From: Erysipelotrichaceae bacterium
Lineage (GTDB): Bacteria > Bacillota_I > Bacilli_A > Erysipelotrichales > Erysipelotrichaceae
Assembly (NCBI GenBank): GCA_017432895.1
Contig: JAFRIG010000041.1
Location: forward strand, 62,001-126,000
Length of the DNA: 64,000 nt
Direction: 5' to 3'
Under the pieces are notes generated by a model. That model had not been told where the DNA came from, searched no databases, and was given only the letters and a program-made list of their open reading frames with translations. A program made the position numbers and the translations under genes. Below are positions 51,796 through 61,300 of this stretch, in pieces (positions within the stretch are counted from its first letter, which is position 1; each line of letters begins with the position of its first letter).

Positions 51796-51874
51796 TTCAC
51801 TAATCCTCCTCAAATAATACCTGACACGTCTTTTCACAACAAAAAGGCGTTAATATACCTATCTATATTCTACC

Positions 51875-51910
51875 AAAAAAGGCAGACCAGATTACTATAA
51901 TTTGATCTGC
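51875..51910 (-). terminator. Intrinsic terminator after the InlB-repeat region lipoprotein gene
   Basis: On the minus strand GCAGATCA...TGGTCTGC (51882-51910) forms an imperfect stem of about 12 bp followed by six T (51875-51880). It ends the lipoprotein transcript 96 nt after its stop. The rest of 51838-52005 contains no gene I can support. Confidence 0.75.
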
Positions 51911-52005
51911 AAAATCAACTTTTTTCGCTGTTTTTAATTTATGAAAGCGTTTCCAGCTCTTTTTGGCCTTTGTCGCTAGCGATCTACGTAAAATACGAAA
52001 GCCTT

Positions 52006-53067
52006 TTATTCCCTGCTTAGCAGCATTTTCTGGATCTTGAGATCCCATTTGCCCCAGTTTTTGCCATAGGCATAACCGATCACGATGGCTCCGTTTGAAT
52101 CGATATAACCCTCTTTCGACTTGGCAACACCCATATTGTGGGCATAATCTTCGATGTCCTCTTTCACGGAAGCGATCTCTGTAAAATCCTTGCCATTATC
52201 CGACATATACACGATCAGATAAGAATCTTCCAGAAGTCTGTTTTGAATCGTGAAAGCCAGAAAGGTATCAAGATTCTCATCATAAACGACTTCCACCGAA
52301 TCATGATCGAGCTGATAAAGGACCGCCCCCTTATCTCTTATCGTACTGGGCCAGTCATCCGTCAGATCAGCTTTACATAAGCCGATGTAGGTATCCCGGA
52401 TATCGATGTAACTGTAATAGATGAACAGATCCTCGTCTTTGATGACGAAACTGACTTCACCAATCCCCCAGTTGTCCTGTCCTCCGTCATAATAGATGAT
52501 CGGTTCGGGATCACCACCCCAGGAAGTCCCGTTCCACTTTTCAAAAGGACCATCAGGATTTTTACTGCGAGCGACGAAAGCCATATTATAGGAACCCTGA
52601 CCTTCATAATAATCCGTCGCCGTATAAGCCAGATAGTAATAGCCGCCGAAACAGATCACGCCCGGATCGCAGACCGAACAGCGGTCTTTGGAACCGCTGC
52701 TAGGCTTTAAAACGATCTCTTCTTTCGACCACTCATCGCCATCATAATGGCGATACGTGATCCAGTCCCATTGCGAACCGCTGTTGCCCGGTGAAGAAAA
52801 CCAGGCATCCATAGTTCCATCGTCATTTCTGATGATCGAAGGTCCGTAACGGTAATGGTCTTCAGAGGCGTAGAAGATCGTCTTCCCCTCATTGAGAGCC
52901 TTGATCTGATAAGTTACTTCTTCTTCTTTTTCAACGACATCCTCAGCAGGTATCTTTTCCTGTTCAGGGGGCTTTGTCTTTGAACATGAACTTAAAATGA
53001 TCAGCAAAAACAAAACAATGATCAGACATCTATGCCAGGCAAAGCCTTTTCTTACTGTTTTTGTCAT
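52006..53067 (-). CDS. Lipoprotein with GH43-like five-bladed beta-propeller
   Basis: This 353-residue protein has a lipoprotein signal with lipobox LSSC (Cys28), an acidic linker, and a beta-propeller of the GH43/GH32/GH62-like type: YRYGPSIIRNDDGTMDAWFSSP, CDPGVICFGGYYYLAYTA (Asp of the propeller active site), GEVSFVIKDEDLFIYYSY. Such enzymes cleave glycosidic bonds of surface or environmental glycans. It stands alone between two secreted repeat proteins. The ATG at 53067 starts 6 nt after an extended -10 (TGTTAAAAT) without a ribosome site. Catalytic residues could not be fully assigned, so it may only bind sugar. Confidence 0.82.
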   Translation of the reverse strand: MTKTVRKGFAWHRCLIIVLFLLIILSSCSKTKPPEQEKIPAEDVVEKEEEVTYQIKALNEGKTIFYASEDHYRYGPSIIRNDDGTMDAWFSSPGNSGSQWDWITYRHYDGDEWSKEEIVLKPSSGSKDRCSVCDPGVICFGGYYYLAYTATDYYEGQGSYNMAFVARSKNPDGPFEKWNGTSWGGDPEPIIYYDGGQDNWGIGEVSFVIKDEDLFIYYSYIDIRDTYIGLCKADLTDDWPSTIRDKGAVLYQLDHDSVEVVYDENLDTFLAFTIQNRLLEDSYLIVYMSDNGKDFTEIASVKEDIEDYAHNMGVAKSKEGYIDSNGAIVIGYAYGKNWGKWDLKIQKMLLSRE

Positions 53068-53082
53068 AAAAACATTTTAACA
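53067..53082 (-). promoter_or_regulatory. Extended -10 promoter giving a leaderless lipoprotein transcript
   Basis: Minus-strand TGTTAAAAT (53074-53082) is followed by GTTTTT and the ATG at 53067. The same nine-base -10 element and spacing (6-7 nt) occur before the acyltransferase at 3812. Confidence 0.55.
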
Positions 53083-53111
53083 GAATTCATGATCACAGAT
53101 CATAATATGAC

Positions 53112-56100
53112 CTATTCGACAACATTTACCTTTACATAAACATTCCAGATCGCTGAGCGTCCCTTATATCTTCCCCCGTTTTCCGTGACCTTTAAAGTCG
53201 TGGATGTCGTAAATCCGTCATACAGGGAAACATTGATCGTCTTAGCCGCACTTTCAGGTATCCCATCGACCTCTGTTATCTTGATATACAGCTTGCCTGT
53301 TTCATTGGCGTAATCAATGATCCTGGACCCATCGCCGATCGGCTCATTGTTGTATTTGTAGTAGAAACTCCACTCGTTGCCCACTTTGTTGTAGTCGTCG
53401 CACATTGGGATGATCTCGATTTCAAAACTGAACTTGGGATCCTCTTGCCAGATCGCATAGAAGGTCACTGTTCCGGATTCAGCCAGATTGCGCACGCTTT
53501 GACAATCACTATACATGATCCCCGAACCATCAGGGATCGTATTCCAGCCTATGAAAGAATAGTGTTTCCGCTTGAATTTGTTGACAGTCAAAACCTTATC
53601 TGAATCATAAGTCAAAGAAAGATCGCTCATGGAACCGCTTCCGCCATTGGCATTGAACCTTAGTTTATAGGTATTGGCCTTCCACCTGGCCTCCAAAACA
53701 AGATTTCCATGACTTCCCTTGGCAATACTTGTCACCTTCTTGCCGTTAAGATACCAGCCGGTAAAACTGTATCCAGTTCTGACAGGAGATGACAAAACAA
53801 GGGCCGTCGACTTGCTGTAGGAATAAGAGATAGGATTGGGATTGTCCTGTTCAAAAGAACCCAGTTCCCCGGTATAGCTTATCGAATATGTTGCCGGTTC
53901 ATCTTCAAAATAAGGGGTCAAAACCAGGTCCTGATAGATCCCGGCTGGCAGATAGGCGTAGCCGTCTTTGGTCCCATCATTATCCACCGGATAGATATAC
54001 GATACTTCACCCTGCCTGTCTTCATATGTCCAATATAAGAGGTCATAGCCCAGTTTGATCGGATTGTTTATCCGATAGAGGTTTTCCTCTTCACTGTAAC
54101 TGTACTTCTTTGGATTCTTTGATGGATTGCTGATGCCCTTTTCCAGAGCGTAGCTGATCGAATAAGAGACATAGGACCAAAGCTCTGAAACCGCACCGCT
54201 TTTCTTGTCGATCACTTTAGTCACCGACAGGACGATATTGCCCTTATCTTCACTGACGAGATTTTTGATGCTGGAAGTTGCCGCTACGGTCTTGGCCACC
54301 ATCTTGCCCTTGGCATCGAGATAGGAATAGCTGAACTTTTTCACCGCTTTGCCCGGCGTATTGAAGACATCCTTATCGAGTTTATAGGACCTGTCATAGA
54401 CAAAACCATCCACAATGACATCGTCAAAGCCATCCGCCCTGTAAGTGATCGTATAAGTGATCGGCTCCCACTTCGCATATAGTGAAGTGTTTTTCATCGT
54501 CAGATCATCTATAGACATTACTTCCTGGCTCAGAGCCTTATCGCTGTACCATCCCTTGAAAAGATAGCCTTTTCTTACCGGCCTAGGCAAAACGATGCTT
54601 TCCGATTCAATATTGAAAGTCTTGTCATAGACCTCATCCTTGGCAATAGAACCCTTATTCAGATTGTAGCTGAGCTTATAGCTGACAGGAGTGAAGTATG
54701 CATACAGACACCTGTCGCCATAGGAGCCCTTGGCAATGGAACTCACTTTCTTGTCGGTTTCCAGATCACGCCAGCCGCCAAAACTGTAATAGTCCTTGAC
54801 CAAAACCGGCAGTTTGAAAGCCTTGGAAAGGATATCATAGCTTCCCAGATACAGACCATCTGTTTCCGTCAGCCTTTCATCATAGACCTGTTTGGCCTTT
54901 AAGACACCACCCCTGGGATCAAGCGTCAAAGAATAGCTGATCGGATCGGAATAGATCGCATAAAACATGATCGTGGCATTGTTTTTGAGATCGATATTGA
55001 TACCGGTGATATCATCACCCTCGTGATAAAGAGGTTCAAGATCATTTTTATTTGTCGACCAGCCTAAAAAGGCATAACCGTTTTTATAAGGGCTAAGGCT
55101 GGATACGATGACGGGATCATTGAGTTTATAAGTCTGGGCTTTCTCGATCGTACCTTTGCCGCCATTGGCGTTGTAGACGAGTTTATAGGTGTTTTCACTG
55201 TATTGAGCTTTTAAAGACAGATCAGCTGCCACAGCCGAACCAAAGCTGTATTTCTGATCGTTGAGATACCAGCCGGCAAAGCTATAGCCCCTTCGTGATG
55301 GTTCAGCGATCGCCTTGAGTGTTTTGCCCTCTTCCACCAGGATCTTTGCCAGCAGACTGTCATCATGATCATAAAAGGAAGCGACAAAGATCTTCTTTGT
55401 CGACTCGGCGATCCTGATATAGCAGCGTACGCCGTAGTTTATATAACCCTCAGGCTCAAACAGGATATCATAGGATGCCGTGGTGATCCCCATTGCCGCC
55501 AGATGCCCCAGACTGATGCCGAAGCTTCCTTCCTGAATGCTGAAGCGGATCGGATCATCAAAGACATAACTGTCGCCTTTTCGGCCATAGATCTCGACTT
55601 TTCCTCTAGCTAAAGCTTCAAGCCATTGAGAATCTGAACTCTTCAATAAAATTCCATCGGCCAAACTGAAAGAGGTTTTCAGATCTGAAGGCAGATACGC
55701 CCTGATCGGCGATTCGATCGACAGATCCTGAACGCTGTTATCCTCATAACCCGGTGCATGCAAAGTAAGGTCATAGGTACCGCCAGGAAACTTGTTTTCG
55801 ATCAAAGAAGATTCGGGAATGACGATCCTTCCGTTTTCATAACTATAAGATGTAACGGTCCTGTTATCGTATCGCCTGTTGACCAGACTGACTTCGATGT
55901 CGACATTATTATTGTTATAGACAAAGTCGTTTACGATACCTTCGATATAGCCGTGATCTTTGAAAGAAACGATCTCATCTTCGCCATTAAAGATCTCGGG
56001 ACTTGCCAGAGCCTGCAGCCAGTCTTCATCTGCAGATTCAATGATCAGATCGCCATCTTCCTGATAGATTAGAAAATCCACCGTTCCCTGCTCACAGGCG

Positions 56101-58304
56101 ATCTGCAGACCTCCCTGCAAAGCTGCCGCAGTCTTTTCATAGCCATAGACCAGGACATAGACATTAACTTCTTCGCCATTGAGGACCCCGTTTTCCTTTA
56201 ATGCCTCCTTGTCGATGTTGATTACTCCGTTTTCATATCTGATGTCTTCACTGCAGACATCATAGTTATTCGTAATGACCTCTTTGTTGCTGATGACCTT
56301 TTCTTTGCCATCAGATGAGATGATGATCTGCGAACCCTTTCTATAGCTTCTCTCCGTATAGTCATAGACTTCAGGTGTAAGTAAAGCTGAAAGGAAATCG
56401 GGATCAGGGCACGCTATCTTCAATGCGTCATCTTCTACAAAAACGCTTATCTCCGGTGCCTTAGCACTTGCGCTTAGATCGATATCCTTGGTCAGTATCT
56501 TTTCGCCATTGTAGACTTCGACCCGGCCTTCTCCGCCTGGCACATTGTGATTTTTCAAGACCGCAAGCGGGATCGACACATAAATATCACCATCGATCGT
56601 ATTGGTGATCTCATAGAACTGATCCTTTTTCAATAGATCGCCATTATCGTAAGCAAAGAAAGAGAAACGCTCATCATTCAAAACAATATCGATCCCGGCA
56701 TTATTATTCAGCTGTTCTGTAAAGCCTTCATCCCCCGCAATGATCAGTTCCCCCGTCTTGGCATTCTGCTTTACAGCCAGTTCTTCCTTGACCGTATCGA
56801 TCAGTACATATTCATTGTAATTTCTATCGATCAGTTTATACTGGACCCGCAGGTCTTTCATTGACAGACAATAGATATTGCCAAGTGCAGCTTCTTCTTC
56901 ACTCAGCGAATAATAGGGCTCGATTGAAAGATCTTTCATATCCAGGCGGAAGATGTCCGTATTCGAATTGAAATAGACACTGCCATCGATATCCGGCACC
57001 GCTGAGAAATATGAGACGTAATTGTATTTGTTTGTCAAAGGTTCAAGACAAGTGACTTCTTTATCCGTTTCAAGATCGTGGATGACGATGCCCTTATCAA
57101 AATCGAAGTAGACCGCCTTATTTTCATAGACACACAGAGGTCTCGAATACAATTCATGCAGAAAGTGATCTTTGAATCTATCTGACGTCGGAACTTTCTG
57201 ATAGACATTAATACCGTTACAATTCCAGTCATCAGTATCATGATTGTTTTCATACATCTCGTCCCGGCTGCACAGGAAGTGTATATAAAAACAGTTATCG
57301 TCACCTCCATCATCAAAGGTCACATCAAGGTAGTAATAATCATCATCCAGCACAACGATATTCCAGGCGTGATTGAGCATATCGCTGGTCACGACATGGC
57401 AATCAAAACCCGCTTTCTTAGCCAGCAGGCAGAAAGCCAGCGCATAACCCTGACAGACGGCCGAGCCTTCCACGATCGCATTGAAGGCGTTATGACCATT
57501 AAGTTCAAAATCATAATCGCAATGCGAAATCAGCCAGTCATGCAGATAGATAAGTTTGCTTAAAGGTGCCCAATCCTCATCGATCGCTGAAATTATCATG
57601 TCCACCTTCGACTCGAACAGATCGATATCACTCTGAGAAGTACTATAATACTCCGGAACGACACGCGTGACATAGGAACCGGAAATGTAGCCCCTGACAT
57701 GAAATGATACATAAAACAGTTGAGGATTCTCATTGAGCACTTTGTAATAGGAAGTAAATAATTTCTCTGCTGTAAGGTTATAAGCACTGACATCGATCGA
57801 GGCCTTGCGCTTTATCAAGCCATTATAGATAGCCTTTTCCGCTGCCGAAAGAGAACTGGAGATGACGACGGGACTTGCCGTACCATCCGGCGAGTATATT
57901 TCGTCTTCTTCAGACGGAAAACCGCCTTCCTGAATGATGTAAGCGGAAAGGTCAAATTCAAAGAGCTCTTCTTCATCATCAGTATCGATCTCTGTTATTT
58001 CATCTGTTTCTTCGCTTTGCGTTTCTTCGATCTCCAAAACCTCTTCTTCAGATATATCCTCTTCCACTTCAACAGTTTCTTCGATCTCTAAAGCATCTTC
58101 TTTTGCTTCAACAATCTCCTGTTCAAAAACAAACTCTTCTTCAGCTTCTTCCGTTTCATTTAAATCGACCGTTTCAAGATAAGTCTCATCCTGGGGCTGA
58201 TCATCTTCCTGTGCCTGCACATGCACACCAAAACAACCTAACATGATCAGTATTACAAGTAGAAATATGGATACTTTCCGACCCATTATCTTTATCACAT
58301 TCAT
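53112..58304 (-). CDS. Giant secreted protein: transglutaminase-like domain, Shr-like domains and InlB-type repeats
   Basis: This 1730-residue protein has a signal peptide (~1-31), an acidic Glu/Thr/Ile-rich stalk (~33-120), and a transglutaminase-like cysteine protease fold (~225-335) with Cys284 (SAVCQGYA), His312 (NHAWN) and Asp327 (YLDVTFDD). A propeller-like segment (~360-480), about three DUF1533/Shr-like domains (~560-960) and seven or more InlB-type B repeats (~970-1620) follow. No anchor motif is seen. GAGGAAG precedes the ATG 58304; a TTG 7 codons upstream is less likely. The intact triad suggests cross-linking or peptide cleavage at the surface. It is followed by the GH43-like lipoprotein gene. 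Confidence 0.87.
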   Translation of the reverse strand: MNVIKIMGRKVSIFLLVILIMLGCFGVHVQAQEDDQPQDETYLETVDLNETEEAEEEFVFEQEIVEAKEDALEIEETVEVEEDISEEEVLEIEETQSEETDEITEIDTDDEEELFEFDLSAYIIQEGGFPSEEDEIYSPDGTASPVVISSSLSAAEKAIYNGLIKRKASIDVSAYNLTAEKLFTSYYKVLNENPQLFYVSFHVRGYISGSYVTRVVPEYYSTSQSDIDLFESKVDMIISAIDEDWAPLSKLIYLHDWLISHCDYDFELNGHNAFNAIVEGSAVCQGYALAFCLLAKKAGFDCHVVTSDMLNHAWNIVVLDDDYYYLDVTFDDGGDDNCFYIHFLCSRDEMYENNHDTDDWNCNGINVYQKVPTSDRFKDHFLHELYSRPLCVYENKAVYFDFDKGIVIHDLETDKEVTCLEPLTNKYNYVSYFSAVPDIDGSVYFNSNTDIFRLDMKDLSIEPYYSLSEEEAALGNIYCLSMKDLRVQYKLIDRNYNEYVLIDTVKEELAVKQNAKTGELIIAGDEGFTEQLNNNAGIDIVLNDERFSFFAYDNGDLLKKDQFYEITNTIDGDIYVSIPLAVLKNHNVPGGEGRVEVYNGEKILTKDIDLSASAKAPEISVFVEDDALKIACPDPDFLSALLTPEVYDYTERSYRKGSQIIISSDGKEKVISNKEVITNNYDVCSEDIRYENGVINIDKEALKENGVLNGEEVNVYVLVYGYEKTAAALQGGLQIACEQGTVDFLIYQEDGDLIIESADEDWLQALASPEIFNGEDEIVSFKDHGYIEGIVNDFVYNNNNVDIEVSLVNRRYDNRTVTSYSYENGRIVIPESSLIENKFPGGTYDLTLHAPGYEDNSVQDLSIESPIRAYLPSDLKTSFSLADGILLKSSDSQWLEALARGKVEIYGRKGDSYVFDDPIRFSIQEGSFGISLGHLAAMGITTASYDILFEPEGYINYGVRCYIRIAESTKKIFVASFYDHDDSLLAKILVEEGKTLKAIAEPSRRGYSFAGWYLNDQKYSFGSAVAADLSLKAQYSENTYKLVYNANGGKGTIEKAQTYKLNDPVIVSSLSPYKNGYAFLGWSTNKNDLEPLYHEGDDITGINIDLKNNATIMFYAIYSDPISYSLTLDPRGGVLKAKQVYDERLTETDGLYLGSYDILSKAFKLPVLVKDYYSFGGWRDLETDKKVSSIAKGSYGDRCLYAYFTPVSYKLSYNLNKGSIAKDEVYDKTFNIESESIVLPRPVRKGYLFKGWYSDKALSQEVMSIDDLTMKNTSLYAKWEPITYTITYRADGFDDVIVDGFVYDRSYKLDKDVFNTPGKAVKKFSYSYLDAKGKMVAKTVAATSSIKNLVSEDKGNIVLSVTKVIDKKSGAVSELWSYVSYSISYALEKGISNPSKNPKKYSYSEEENLYRINNPIKLGYDLLYWTYEDRQGEVSYIYPVDNDGTKDGYAYLPAGIYQDLVLTPYFEDEPATYSISYTGELGSFEQDNPNPISYSYSKSTALVLSSPVRTGYSFTGWYLNGKKVTSIAKGSHGNLVLEARWKANTYKLRFNANGGSGSMSDLSLTYDSDKVLTVNKFKRKHYSFIGWNTIPDGSGIMYSDCQSVRNLAESGTVTFYAIWQEDPKFSFEIEIIPMCDDYNKVGNEWSFYYKYNNEPIGDGSRIIDYANETGKLYIKITEVDGIPESAAKTINVSLYDGFTTSTTLKVTENGGRYKGRSAIWNVYVKVNVVE

Positions 58305-58339
58305 CGTTTTCTTCCTCTTACTCAAGCATATATCAAGAA

Positions 58340-58358
58340 AAGGCTGTCAAGCAGCCTT
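58340..58358 (-). terminator. Intrinsic terminator after the 260-residue-repeat protein gene
   Basis: AAGGCTG (58340-58346) and CAGCCTT (58352-58358) form a 7-bp stem with the loop TCAAG; on the minus strand TTTTCTT follows. It lies between the stop at 58365 and the next start at 58304. Confidence 0.7.
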
Positions 58359-58364
58359 AAAATA

Positions 58365-61300
58365 TCAGTCGAGTTTAAGCCACATCGCCGGACGTACAGC
58401 ATTGACGATCTCCAGCATCGAAGTTCCGATCGAACCATCCGCCGAACGGATGACCAATATCGTATCGTCTCGCTCCTCACTGGAAGTTCTTAGCCACCAG
58501 GTACAGTGATCTTCACTTGAAGCGGCAACACCGTTTTCGATCGCGTAAGCCGTTGCCAGACAGATCCGGTCTTCTTCATTTTCAAAGTATCTTTCGGCCT
58601 CTTCATCGCTCAACAAGAAGAGTCTGTCTCTGGTTTCATATTCTTCCATGATGATCTCATCGAGATCGGCATCCTCATCCAAATCTTCAGGATAACGGTA
58701 ATTTAACAGCGTCGTCTGCAGCACGGCTGAAGGACTTTCACCGGAGAAGGCGTTATCCGGGAAACGGCCATTGAGCCAGGAACGTAAAGTGCTGTTGTCC
58801 CAATAAACTCTTTCCGAAGTAGCATTGAACTGCTGGGCATCGATGCCATACAGACTCAAAACCAGGATCGAACCTTCCTGTTTTTCCAGTACGATCCACT
58901 CCAGCATCTCCTTGCCGTTGTCGTAATTTCCATCCTGCTCGTAATCACCAAACAGGATGATATCGCCGACATCGGCTTTTTCCATAAGCCGTTTCTTGAT
59001 CGACTTGATCCGATCTTCACTGTCATCGAAACGCAGGCCATTAAAGGAATTTGCCGCCGCGATCAGCTCACCTTTCTCATAAAGATCCTCGGCTTTCTTA
59101 TATTGAGACTCCTTGGCCATATAGACGGAATCCTTGTAATCGCCAAGTTCGTCAAATGCCAGGATCGCCTCATCAAACTGACCGTTGTTCAGTAAAGAAA
59201 CGGCATTGTTGTACTTGCTGTTAGGGACATACCAATATCTGTAAGTGACGATGGCCAGAATGGTCAAAGAAATAACGGCGGCCACGATACCGATATTGGG
59301 TTTTGGCAGATTGATAGCTTTTCTTTGGGCTTTTCTAAGTTCGGCCTCTTGCTTTCTTTCCTGCTTTTTTCTTTCTTTCTCGGCTCTATCCTGGGCTTGC
59401 TTTTCAAGCCTTTGCTTATCTCTGGCTTCTTTTTCCCGGCGTTTAAGTTCTTCAGCTTCCTGTTTCTGCTGGCTGATCTGAGCAGCTTCAAGGGCCTTGC
59501 GCTCCTTTTCCGCTTCTTTTTCAAGGGACTTTAAAGCCTCTTCATCTTTTCTTTCCTGCTCGGCTTCTTCCTTAGCCTTGCGTAAAGCCTCTTTTCTTTC
59601 CAGATCAGCCTTCTTAAGCTGCTGATTTCTTTCTTTCAGCCGGCTGTTATAGATAGAGCGGACTTCTTTATCGCTGCTGCGCAGGAAGGATCTATACGAC
59701 TTTCTGATCGTATCCTTCAGATACTCGTCTTCTTCCTCCGCTTCTTCGATCCTGTTATCATAAGTTTCCAGCAGTTCCTTAAAGTATTCCCTGATCCTGG
59801 CGGAGCCTTTTTCTGACAGGAAAGAAAGGGAAGGATTGGAAGCGATCTCATCTTCGATCTGTTTCTTCTGCTGTATCCTGGTCTCACTTAAAGAGTCATA
59901 AGTCCGATCGAAATCGTAATGACTGCGGATCTCATGTTTTTCAAACAGATCCTCCAGATAGCATCTGGATACCATATCATCGATATGTTTGCTGTCTTCT
60001 TCAACCGCTTCGACATTCACCAGGATCTCATCGGCATAAAGATTCTTATAGTATTCAAAAAGATCATCGATATTATCGTTTTCAGTTGAAGCCATCAGAT
60101 AAGCCAGATTGGCCTCTTCAGATTCCGGATCGATATTCAGATAGGATTCAAAACGCTCCTTAGCCTGTTCGTAAAGACCTCTGGCAAGGAAACCGTTGCC
60201 CACTTCCAGCAAGGCATCCAGCGTCTCTTTTTCCCTGGAGACCCGGATATTTCTGATGCGTTCTTTACATTTCTCGATGTATTCCGCCGAATCCTTGTAA
60301 TCCTTATCAAAACTCTGACAGAGCTTTTCAAGCTCTTCTTCGCTCAGATCCTTATTGAACTCAGCGATATTGGCCTGATAGAAACGGTAATCATCCTCAT
60401 CCTTTTCTCTCAGCTTCTCTTCATAGATCTTCTCTAAGGTTTTATCGCTTTCCTTGAGATAGATATCATAGATGTGTCTGACCGACTCCTTCTGCTTCTC
60501 GTCCTCGTTTTTGGAACGGGAAATGCGCAGATCATAGACATCTTTGATCTCATTGAAGATCTTTTCGATATCCTTATCACCTTTACCGAAGACCTTGGCC
60601 AGAAGCGGATTCATTCTGAATTCTTCCAGCAGCTGTTCTTTCTGAGCCATCCTGGCCTTGGTGGATGATTTGAACGTGCGATCAAAACCGTAATACTTCC
60701 GGATCGTCTCCTTATCCAGATAAGACGGCAGATAATAGCGGTCGGCCATCGCATCGATGTGACTGCGATCTTCTTTGCAGGCTTCGATCAGATCCTTTGT
60801 ATCTTCATTGTATAGTTCCTTATAATAGGTCTTCAGTTCATCGACATTCCTGCAGCCGGTCTCGATCATCAGAATACCCAGATAAGCCTGCGGATCTTCC
60901 GGATCAAGCGAAAGCGCATTATTAAAGCTCTCGTTAGCCAGCTTTGTATTGCCCGAAGCCAGATAGGCCCGGCCGGCAATAAGGGCTGTCTCGACCTCCT
61001 GACGCTCATCAAAAGCCTTTTCCCGGTCTTTGAGATCACGGATCTTCTTCTGACAGAGGTTTATATATCTTTCACATTCCTTGAAATCGCCAAGTTCTTT
61101 GAAACGCTCAATCAGCTCTTCCAGTTCATATATATCCGAGCTCAGCTCATAGGAACGGATCAAATTTCGATAATTGTCGCTTTTTTTATCGTTTGCCTGC
61201 TTGTGCAGCTTTTTGATCTCAGCATAAGTCTTGAACAGAAAACGCTGGTAGTCGTTTCGAATCTGTTCGCTCTTTTTCTTATCAGCTTCCCGGGCTTCCC

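Noticed and set aside
51814-51842. Promoter TTGTTG-17-TATTAT before the InlB-repeat gene
   Set aside because: The predicted transcription start would fall inside the GAGGAGG ribosome site, so the spacing match may be chance.
51863-52048. Small minus-strand open frame of 61 codons after the lipoprotein gene
   Set aside because: It overlaps the lipoprotein C-terminus in another frame and spans the terminator at 51875-51910.
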